From Hyphomicrobium sp. (GTDB lineage: Bacteria > Pseudomonadota > Alphaproteobacteria > Rhizobiales > Hyphomicrobiaceae): DNA of 64,000 bases. The translations under genes were made by a program, and so were the position numbers. Positions 24,659-32,203 of the stretch are shown here, piece by piece (position 1 is the first letter of the stretch; each line of letters begins with the position of its first letter). The stretch is from contig JANXVY010000034.1 in NCBI GenBank assembly GCA_025351425.1, forward strand, positions 1 to 64,000. The letters are read 5' to 3'. The notes beneath the pieces are model-generated. The model saw only the letters and a program-made list of their open reading frames with translations. It had not been told where the DNA came from and did no database searches.

Positions 24659-26117
24659 TCGTCTCAGGGCCATGGCTTCGACCACGGCGTTCCGGCTTGC
24701 AACCGGAACCGCCGCCATCTTTCTTGTGATCGCCGGCCTGCTGATCGGGCTGGTGTTCTGGCAGACCAACCGGGTCTTGACGGACCAGGTGATCACGACC
24801 CTGACGGCGGAAGCGGGGTCGCTGCGCGCCGAGGCCCAGTCGGAAAATTCCAATGCCCTTATCGAAGCGGTTACGGCGCGCTCGCGCCCCGAGGGTCCAG
24901 GCCTCTATTACCTTGCCGATCCTGCCGGCAAGAAGCTCGCGGGAAACCTGAGCCGCTCTCCGCCTGAAATTCTGGCCGGCCAGCCTGGCGGCGTGTTCCG
25001 CTACCGTCCGGCGGTGACACAGACGAGCCGCGACCGGCTCGGCGTCGCAATGTCGATCCCCATGCCCCGCGGCGAACGCTTGATCATCGGCCGCGACATT
25101 GAGGATCAGCGCGCCTTCGCCGACGGTGTGAAGCGGCTGTTCATTTTGAGCTTCTGCCTGCTGACGCTCGCGGGTCTCGCGACCGCGCTCCTCATCTCCC
25201 GCTTGGTCTTGAAGCGCATCGAAGCGATCAACGTCGCCAGCCGCCAGATCATGGCCGGCGACTTCTCGCGCCGCGTTCCCCTCGAAGGATCCGGCGATGA
25301 ACTTGACGGCCTCGCGCAGAACCTGAACGCGATGCTCGACCGCATCGAGCAGCTGATGGCCGGCCTGCGCGAAGTCTCGGAAAATATCGCCCACGACTTG
25401 AAGACGCCGCTCAACCGACTGCGCAACAGAGTCGAGGCTTCACTGCGCGACGGGAGCGGCGAGCCCACCTATCGCGACGCGCTGGAACGGACGATCGAGG
25501 AGGCCGACGAACTCATCAAAACGTTCAACGCCCTGCTGCTAATCGCGCGCCTGGAGGCGGGTCCGCTGGATAAATCCGTCGAGGCCGTCGATTGCGGCGC
25601 GCTGGTGCGCGATGTCGCCGAACTTTACGCTCCCGTCGCTGAAGAGGCCGGCCTCGCGCTCGACATCGAGGCAGGCAGCGGCCCCGTTATCAAAGCTAAC
25701 CGCCAATTGATCGGTCAGGCGGTCGCAAACCTGATCGACAACGCGATCAAATATGCCCCCGCCGGAAGCGGGTCACCAAGTCTCGCGCGCATCAGCGTGC
25801 AAGTCGCGTCGACGCCCGATACGCTCGAAATATCGGTCGCCGACCACGGCCCCGGCATCGCCGCGCAAAATCGGGAGCGCGCCTTGAAGCGGTTCGTGCG
25901 GCTCGATGAAAGCCGTACCCAGCCTGGCACGGGATTGGGCCTTAGCCTCGTTGCAGCCGTTGCGCGCCTGCATGGCGGCCGCGTAAGTTTGGAGGATAAT
26001 CAGCCGGGTCTTCGTGTGCGCCTCGAACTGCCCTTGCGCGCGGCCACGCCTGCCGCGACCTGGCGACCGCTCGAAACACCCCAGAATGCTGCCAGCAGTG
26101 CGCAGGCCAAGTCATGA
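24642..26117 (+). CDS. Membrane sensor histidine kinase
   Basis: 491 aa. TM1 about 20-42 (TAAIFLVIAGLLIGLVFW), a short periplasmic domain, TM2 about 165-190 (LFILSFCLLTLAGLATALLI), HAMP, His251 in NIAHDLKTPLNRL, N-box NLIDNAIKYA, G1 DHGPGI and G2 GTGLGLSLV. All ATPase motifs are intact. Its stop overlaps the start of glnE (ATGA), so kinase and glnE are translationally coupled. Confidence 0.92.
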   Translation: MTELFNRLRAMASTTAFRLATGTAAIFLVIAGLLIGLVFWQTNRVLTDQVITTLTAEAGSLRAEAQSENSNALIEAVTARSRPEGPGLYYLADPAGKKLAGNLSRSPPEILAGQPGGVFRYRPAVTQTSRDRLGVAMSIPMPRGERLIIGRDIEDQRAFADGVKRLFILSFCLLTLAGLATALLISRLVLKRIEAINVASRQIMAGDFSRRVPLEGSGDELDGLAQNLNAMLDRIEQLMAGLREVSENIAHDLKTPLNRLRNRVEASLRDGSGEPTYRDALERTIEEADELIKTFNALLLIARLEAGPLDKSVEAVDCGALVRDVAELYAPVAEEAGLALDIEAGSGPVIKANRQLIGQAVANLIDNAIKYAPAGSGSPSLARISVQVASTPDTLEISVADHGPGIAAQNRERALKRFVRLDESRTQPGTGLGLSLVAAVARLHGGRVSLEDNQPGLRVRLELPLRAATPAATWRPLETPQNAASSAQAKS

Positions 26118-29110
26118 CGGCCCAAACCCCCGAAGCTGCCGCGGCAAAGCTGCACGAACAGCGCCCGCTGGCCGTTCTAATTCAGGCATTCCCTACGGGG
26201 CTGGCCGATCCGCGCACCTTGGACCTGATGGCGGAGCTTAAGGCCGGCGCAAACGCCCAGCCTGACTATCAGTCCCTGGCTCGTGATTTGGAACGCCCGG
26301 CTGTCGCCCAGGTCATGGGCGCGATCTTCGAGGCCTCGCCGTATCTGCAGGGCATCGTGATCCGCGATCTCGCGCGGCTCCAGCGCATCCTGCAATTTAC
26401 ACCCGAACAACACCTGGCCGACCTCTGCAGCAACTTGCGCCGCCAGATGTTCGATGCGCCCGACATGGTCCAGGCGATGCGCCTGTTGCGGCTGTTCAAG
26501 CTCGAGGTCGCCCTGCTGACGGCGCTCTGCGATCTGGGGCGGGTTTGGCCGGTCATGCGCGTCACCGCTGCTCTGACGGATTGTGCCGACGCAGCCGTGC
26601 AATCGTCCGTCCGGTTCCTGTTTTCCCGCGCCTCGGCGAGCGGCGATTGGCAGCCGATCGACCTGCTGCAGCCCGATCTCGCGTCGGGCTACTTTGTGCT
26701 TGCCATGGGCAAATATGGCGCCTTCGAACTCAACTATTCGAGCGATATCGACCTCATCATCTTCTACGATAGCGTGTTGACACGGGTGCGCGACGGCGTG
26801 GAACCGGCCGCATTCTTCGTGCGCATGACCCGCGATCTGGTCCGCCTGCTGTCGGAGCGCACAGCCGACGGCTACGTCTTCCGCACCGATCTGCGGCTGC
26901 GCCCCGATGCGGGCGCAACCCAAATCGCGCTTTCGACCGATGCAGCGCTCCACTACTACGAGACGGTGGGCCAGAACTGGGAGCGCGCGGCCCTCATCAA
27001 GGCGCGGGCCTGCGCGGGAGACCTGGAAGCTGGCAACGCCCTGCTCGAACAGTTGGCCCCCTTCGTCTGGCGCAAGTACCTCGATTTCGCAGCCATCGCC
27101 GATGTTCAGGCGATGAAACGCCAGATCCATACGCACAAGGGCTTTGGCGCCATCGGCGTCGCCGGTCACGACATCAAGCTCGGCCCGGGCGGCATCCGCG
27201 AGATCGAGTTCTTCGTCCAGACCCAGCAGCTGATTGCAGGTGGCCGCCAGCCCGATTTGCGCACACCCGACACCCGCGAGACGCTAACACGGCTCGTCTC
27301 CGCGGGCTGGATCACGGAGGTGGTCGCCCGGCAGCTCGATGAGGCCTATCAATTCCTACGCACGATCGAGCATCGCATTCAGATGGTCGCGGACGAGCAG
27401 ACCCACCGCCTGCCGATGGGCCAGCAAGAACTTGAGCGGCTCGCGCATTTTTGCGGGTTTGCAGATTTGCAGGCGTTTTCCTCGAAACTGATCGGCGTTC
27501 TGGAGACGGTTCAGGGGCACTATGCGCGCCTTTTCGAAAAGAGCCCGGAACTGACGACGGGCGCGTCCAACATGGTGTTTGCCGGCGAAGCCGACGACCC
27601 TACCACCGTCGCGACGCTCGCCGGCTGGGGCTATTCCCAGCCTCAACAGGTGCTGGCGACCGTTCGCGGCTGGCATCACGGGCGCTATCGCTCGATGCGC
27701 TCGCCCAAGGCGCGAGAACGGTTGACCGAGGTGCAACCGCTGCTGATCGAGGCGTTCTCGCAAACGGCCGATCCCGACTCGGCGCTGGCGAACTTCGACC
27801 GGTTCCTCGTGGACTTGCCCTCGGGCATCCAGCTCTTCGCGTTGCTGCGAACCAAGCCGGGGCTGCTGCAGCTCATCGCCGACATCATGGGATCGGCGCC
27901 CCGGCTGGCGCGCATTCTCTCGCGTCGCCGCCGTCTGTTCGATGCCGTGCTCGATCCGCGCGCGTTCGGCGCCATGCCGGGGGCTGCCGAATTCGGCCGC
28001 CTGTTGCGTCAAGGCGTGGCAAATGTGACGGACGCCGAAGGCGTCCTCGATGCGGCACGCATCGTCGCCAACGAACAGATGTTCCTGATCGGCGTCCGTA
28101 TTCTGGTCGGCACCATGCCGGCGAGCGATGCGGGCCGCGTCTACGCCGACCTTGCCGATAGTGTGATCACGTTCCTCCACGAGCACATCGAGCGCGATCT
28201 CGTCCGCGCGCATGGCCGGGTTCCTGGCGGGGACGCAGTCGTTCTGGCGCTGGGCAAGCTCGGCGGGCGCGAAATGACGGCTGCCTCCGATCTCGACTTG
28301 ATCGTCATCTATGATGCTCCAGCGGATGCCATGCAGGGCGCGCTGTTGTCCGATGGAGCAAGGCCCCTGTCGGCACCCCAATATTATGCCCGGCTGACAC
28401 AGCGGCTGGTTGCGGCCCTCTCTGCGCCGACGTCCCAGGGCACGTTGTACGACGTCGACTTGCGTCTGCGGCCCTCGGGCCAAAAGGGACCGTTGGCGAC
28501 TTCGCTGGCAAGTTTCGTCGAATACCAGCGAGCGGAGGCCTGGACGTGGGAACACATGGCCTTGACGCGGGCCCGCGTCGTGAGCGGGCAGGCCAGCTTG
28601 AAAAACCGTGTGGACACGGCGATCGCAGCCGTGCTGGCCCGGCCGCGCGACGCAAAAAAGACCTTGAACGACGTGCGCGAAATGCGCGACCGCATCGCGG
28701 CCGAAAAGGGCACCGACGATATTTGGGACCTGAAGCAGGTTCGCGGCGGGCTCGTTGACCTCGAATTCATCGCCCAGGCGTTGCAATTGGTGCATGCAGC
28801 CGCCCACCACGAAGTGCTTTCAACCAATACGCGCAAGGCGATCCAGAAGCTTACCGCAGCCGGCGTGCTCCGCGCGAGCGACGGCGAACGGCTGGATGCT
28901 GCGGGGCTGCTGCTGAGCAATTTGACAGGACTGTTACGGCTCCTCGCCGACGGTCTCTTCGATCCGGCTTCTTGCCCACGTGGACTGCTCGATCGGCTGG
29001 CCCGCGCAGGTGCGGCGCCGAGCTTTGCCGTGCTGGAAGTGCTGCTGACCGAGACGCTTTCAGATGTTCGTGCAACCTATGAGCGGCTGACTGCCCCGGA
29101 TAACCTTTGA
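26114..29110 (+). CDS. glnE: Bifunctional glutamine synthetase adenylyltransferase/deadenylase
   Basis: 998 aa. It adds AMP to, or removes it from, glutamine synthetase in response to PII and glutamine. Two nucleotidyltransferase-fold domains are visible: the N-terminal one around residues 197-220 (GKYGAFELNYSSDIDLIIFY) and the C-terminal one around 712-735 (GKLGGREMTAASDLDLIVIY). Each is followed by a GlnD/PII-uridylyltransferase-like helical domain (KLGPGGIREIEFFVQTQQ; KQVRGGLVDLEFIAQALQ). Length and layout are normal. It overlaps the kinase gene by 4 bases. Confidence 0.97.
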   Translation: MTAQTPEAAAAKLHEQRPLAVLIQAFPTGLADPRTLDLMAELKAGANAQPDYQSLARDLERPAVAQVMGAIFEASPYLQGIVIRDLARLQRILQFTPEQHLADLCSNLRRQMFDAPDMVQAMRLLRLFKLEVALLTALCDLGRVWPVMRVTAALTDCADAAVQSSVRFLFSRASASGDWQPIDLLQPDLASGYFVLAMGKYGAFELNYSSDIDLIIFYDSVLTRVRDGVEPAAFFVRMTRDLVRLLSERTADGYVFRTDLRLRPDAGATQIALSTDAALHYYETVGQNWERAALIKARACAGDLEAGNALLEQLAPFVWRKYLDFAAIADVQAMKRQIHTHKGFGAIGVAGHDIKLGPGGIREIEFFVQTQQLIAGGRQPDLRTPDTRETLTRLVSAGWITEVVARQLDEAYQFLRTIEHRIQMVADEQTHRLPMGQQELERLAHFCGFADLQAFSSKLIGVLETVQGHYARLFEKSPELTTGASNMVFAGEADDPTTVATLAGWGYSQPQQVLATVRGWHHGRYRSMRSPKARERLTEVQPLLIEAFSQTADPDSALANFDRFLVDLPSGIQLFALLRTKPGLLQLIADIMGSAPRLARILSRRRRLFDAVLDPRAFGAMPGAAEFGRLLRQGVANVTDAEGVLDAARIVANEQMFLIGVRILVGTMPASDAGRVYADLADSVITFLHEHIERDLVRAHGRVPGGDAVVLALGKLGGREMTAASDLDLIVIYDAPADAMQGALLSDGARPLSAPQYYARLTQRLVAALSAPTSQGTLYDVDLRLRPSGQKGPLATSLASFVEYQRAEAWTWEHMALTRARVVSGQASLKNRVDTAIAAVLARPRDAKKTLNDVREMRDRIAAEKGTDDIWDLKQVRGGLVDLEFIAQALQLVHAAAHHEVLSTNTRKAIQKLTAAGVLRASDGERLDAAGLLLSNLTGLLRLLADGLFDPASCPRGLLDRLARAGAAPSFAVLEVLLTETLSDVRATYERLTAPDNL

Positions 29111-29225
29111 GCGACGGAAGTGACCGGCGGCCTGCGTTGTCAATATTCAGGTAACGCGGGTATTCCTCGAATTCAGGTGCGCGTCAGACTATCAGCCTAA
29201 GAACACGTACTCGTTGAGGAAGATC

Positions 29226-29840
29226 GTGCCGGCCAAACAGGTTGAGCAAACAAATGGTCCGCCAGGCCTCCACGGGCAGGCGCTGGACGATGCTGTCTTG
29301 CTCGAACAGGTGGCCAAGGGCGATGTTGCGGCCTTCAGTACACTCGTCGACAGGCACTTGTCGGCGGTGCTGGCGGTGGCGCGGCGGATGTTACGTGACG
29401 ATGCGGAGGCGGAAGATATGGCGCAGGAAGCGATGCTGCGTCTCTGGCGATCGAGCGACCGTCTGGAGATCGGTGCGTACGGGGCGCGGCCTTGGCTGCG
29501 CCGCGTCGTATCCAATCTGTGCATCGATCGGGTCCGCGCCGGGCGGAATACGAGCGTGGTCGACGAAGTTCCAGACGAGGGCCAGCCGGCCGATCAAGTG
29601 CAGGCACTGGAGCGCCAGCAGGCGTCTCGGCGCGTCGACGAGGCTTTGAAGTCGTTGCCCGAACGCCAGCGGTTGGCGCTGGTGCTTTTTCACTACGAAG
29701 GCCTGAGCCAGATCGAGATTGGAAAGACGATGGGGATTTCCGACGAAGCGGTTGAATCTCTGCTCTCCCGGGCGCGTCGGGCCTTGAAATCAAGTCTTGC
29801 TTCCGAATGGCGAGAGCTTCTCACTGCACCTGAAGACTGA
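29226..29840 (+). CDS. ECF-type RNA polymerase sigma factor
   Basis: 204 aa. Region sigma-2 (about 25-95: FSTLVDRHLSAVLAVARRML, then EDMAQEAMLRLWRSSD, WLRRVVSNLCIDRVRAGR) and sigma-4 (about 135-195: LPERQRLALVLFHYEGLSQI, SDEAVESLLSRARRALKSSL). GTG 29226 is chosen because GAGGAAG ends a few bases upstream; a TTG at 29214 is a less likely start. The following two genes look like its control module. Confidence 0.92.
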   Translation: MPAKQVEQTNGPPGLHGQALDDAVLLEQVAKGDVAAFSTLVDRHLSAVLAVARRMLRDDAEAEDMAQEAMLRLWRSSDRLEIGAYGARPWLRRVVSNLCIDRVRAGRNTSVVDEVPDEGQPADQVQALERQQASRRVDEALKSLPERQRLALVLFHYEGLSQIEIGKTMGISDEAVESLLSRARRALKSSLASEWRELLTAPED

Positions 29841-29951
29841 CGCCAACGCTGCTTGTATGCGCTCGGAAGCGCGACCGATATCATCCAATCGCAGACCGGC
29901 CAATAAATTGAGACGAAGAAATACAACGAATACAGACACCGAGAAAAGAAC

Positions 29952-30434
29952 ATGGCGAACACCAGCGAAAATAGCGAGAAATTCGCAAAACTCCAGCATC
30001 TGCTGGACATCTACGGTGCCGACCGGACTCGTTGGCCGGCCGCGGATCGATTGGACCTATCGGGGCTTATCGCAACCGTTCCGGAGGCCAAGGCAGCTGT
30101 TGCCGAAGCGCTGGCGCTCGACCGGCTGCTGGATAAAGCGCCGCGCGTCAGTATCGAACGGGAGCGCGCATTGGCGCGGCGCATCGTGTCACTCGCCGCT
30201 CCGAACGCCCTGACATCAAACGTGACGCCATTGCGTCGGCCTGCGGTCACGCGCGCGTTGTTGCGGCCGGCCACAGCCCTCATGGCGGCTTCATTAATGC
30301 TTGGAATTTTTGCAGGGGCTAGCGGCAACCTATCCCCAGCCATCGATTTCGTCGCCGAGGCGATCGGCCTTGCAGATGACGAACCCGAATTGGCTCTGGC
30401 CAACGATACGATCTCGAGCGAGGAAAGCCTATGA
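29952..30434 (+). CDS. Single-span membrane protein, probable anti-sigma factor
   Basis: 160 aa. The N-terminal cytoplasmic part (about 1-90) contains LDIYGADRTRWPAADRLDL, a short His/Cys-free helical domain. One TM follows near 100-125 (TALMAASLMLGIFAGASG), then a short acidic periplasmic tail. It lacks the zinc-binding HxxxCxxC motif of ZAS anti-sigmas. Its place right after the ECF gene and coupling by ATGA to the metal-sensor-like gene suggest anti-sigma function. No family is recognised with certainty. Confidence 0.65.
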   Translation: MANTSENSEKFAKLQHLLDIYGADRTRWPAADRLDLSGLIATVPEAKAAVAEALALDRLLDKAPRVSIERERALARRIVSLAAPNALTSNVTPLRRPAVTRALLRPATALMAASLMLGIFAGASGNLSPAIDFVAEAIGLADDEPELALANDTISSEESL

Positions 30435-30991
30435 CCGATAACGCTGCCGCGCTGCAGCCCGTAGCGAAGCGGCGACCGTGGCTGCTGATAACGTCGCTCG
30501 CCCTCAACCTGCTGGTGGTGGGGATGGTGGGCGGCGCTGTGCTTGCCCGTCATCGCTTCCCCGGTCCGCACGAGTTCAATATGGGACGCCTGATGGGCGA
30601 TCCCGGCCTGCGCGGCTTCGTTCAGTCGTTGCCGCGGGAGCGCCGCGCCGTGATGAGGGCTGCTGGAGAACAGTACCGTCAGAAAATGAAGCCACTGCGC
30701 GATGCCGCCCAGCTGGCCCGTCAGGACGTGACCGCGGCATTGAAAGCCGAACCGTTCGAAGCAGCCAAATTGGAAAGAGCCTTGAGCGGCCTCGACGCAA
30801 CCGAGGCAGCCTTGCGCCAGTCCAGCGCGTCGATATTGGTTGCGGCCGTTTCGCTTATGACGCCGGCCGAGCGCGCCCAGTTCCTGGAATGGCGTACCCG
30901 CCACGAACGACCGGGGCCGCCGAACCGGCCCGACCAGGGCGAACCCGGTGGCGGCGGCAAGCCCCCTGAGCAGTTGGCCCCACCCCGCTAG
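30431..30991 (+). CDS. Periplasmic heavy-metal-sensor-like protein (Metal_resist/CpxP type)
   Basis: 186 aa. N-terminal TM anchor about 18-40 (WLLITSLALNLLVVGMVGGA), then a helical periplasmic domain (FVQSLPRERRAVMRAAGEQY, QDVTAALKAEPFEAAKLERA, SLMTPAERAQFLEWR) of the CpxP/CnrX-like Metal_resist type, and a Pro/Gly-rich tail. It lacks a run of His/Met metal ligands, so the signal may be something else than metal. It overlaps the upstream gene by 4 bases; the stop lies 4 bases from the convergent kinase gene. Confidence 0.75.
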   Translation: MTDNAAALQPVAKRRPWLLITSLALNLLVVGMVGGAVLARHRFPGPHEFNMGRLMGDPGLRGFVQSLPRERRAVMRAAGEQYRQKMKPLRDAAQLARQDVTAALKAEPFEAAKLERALSGLDATEAALRQSSASILVAAVSLMTPAERAQFLEWRTRHERPGPPNRPDQGEPGGGGKPPEQLAPPR

Positions 30992-30995
30992 ACCC

Positions 30996-32054
30996 TCAGG
31001 CGCGGGCTTCACTTTCGTGCCGGCGGACGGGTGCTGAAAAGAAATCCGGCTGCACGGCGAGGTCGAGCACAGTCGACGCTTGCCAGCCGTTCCGGCTCGG
31101 TTGGAATGAGGTGGCAAGCGACGTGCCCTGCAGTTCGAGCAGAGCCCGGGCCACGCAGATGGCAAGCGAAGGGTCGCCCGGCCGCATGTGGGACTTGGCT
31201 TCCGGCGCGCAAACCTTGATCGTAACGGTATCACCGTCCGCCTGAGCCCATACCGTTATGCGCGTATCGGTATCGGCGCGCTGCACCGCTTCGATCATCA
31301 GGTTGGAGAGAGCCTGACGGAGGGCGCGCCGGTCGCCGGCTACGTCCAGAGCAACGGCAACTTGCAGGTCGAGGGCCACGCCGCGGCGATGGGCCTGAGG
31401 CGCGACGCCGTGCCAGGCATCGAGAGCAAGCTCAGCCAGCGACGAAGCGTTCGCATGCGTGTCGGGCGAGGGTGCCACCAGCAGTGAGCTGAGCGCCAAG
31501 GTGTCTTCGGCCGACTTGAGGAGCGCTTCGCCGCTGTCTTTGATGTGAGCCGCATAATCGCGATAGCGGGCGTTGCCCAGTGGGCCGAACAGCTCGCGCT
31601 CCATCAGGTCGGCAAAGCCGATGACGGCATTGAGTGGCGTGCGAATCTCGTGGCTGATGCGGGCGGTTAGGTCCGCCCAGGTCTGGCTCTGCTCGTCGAT
31701 GCCGATGGGTGCGCCGGTCTCGAACCGGGTCGCATCGATTACCGGTACGGTGTCGTGAAGGGGGGGGTGCACCTCCAAGTTGGTTTGCGCTGCCCCGTCA
31801 TTACGCAAGGCTGCAAACATTCGCGCCACGACAATCAGGCTGGCCGACAAGCAGGCGGCAGTAGTCAGATCGAGGGAATTATTCCAAAATAGCCAGCCGG
31901 ACAGCACAGCCTGGATTCCGACAAAAAAGGCGAGACTGCCCTCGCGGCCCTGGAGCAAGGAAGCGATGCCGCCGATCCGATCGAGCGGGCTGACTGCGTC
32001 TGCTTCTGCAACCGCAAAGTTTCCCCGTGAATAGCGGTCGCTGGACCCGGCCAT
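30996..32054 (-). CDS. Histidine kinase homologue with degenerate ATPase domain
   Basis: 352 aa from ATG 32054 (a longer start at 32141 is possible). Two hydrophobic stretches (about 42-60 AFFVGIQAVLSGWLFW; 65-80 AACLSASLIVVARMFA), then the dimerisation helix with His135 in ARISHEIRTPLNAVIGFADL. The ATPase region is eroded: the N-box reads NLMIEA with Glu in place of the second Asn, and no DxGxG or GxGLGL motif is present in the last 70 residues. It may act as a scaffold or phosphotransfer partner rather than an ATP-using kinase. Downstream of pepN on the same strand. Confidence 0.8.
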   Translation of the reverse strand: MAGSSDRYSRGNFAVAEADAVSPLDRIGGIASLLQGREGSLAFFVGIQAVLSGWLFWNNSLDLTTAACLSASLIVVARMFAALRNDGAAQTNLEVHPPLHDTVPVIDATRFETGAPIGIDEQSQTWADLTARISHEIRTPLNAVIGFADLMERELFGPLGNARYRDYAAHIKDSGEALLKSAEDTLALSSLLVAPSPDTHANASSLAELALDAWHGVAPQAHRRGVALDLQVAVALDVAGDRRALRQALSNLMIEAVQRADTDTRITVWAQADGDTVTIKVCAPEAKSHMRPGDPSLAICVARALLELQGTSLATSFQPSRNGWQASTVLDLAVQPDFFSAPVRRHESEARA

Positions 32055-32203
32055 CCTGAAATCCCCGTCAAAAATTTTAGTACCCACCCACCGACTCGCA
32101 TCCCCATCCGAATCGGTGATTTGAGATTGCTTTACCCCCACGCCCAGTGTCGAGAGAGTTTAAATCTGCCTAATTCAAATCGGCCAAATGTGGCCCTAAA
32201 GAC

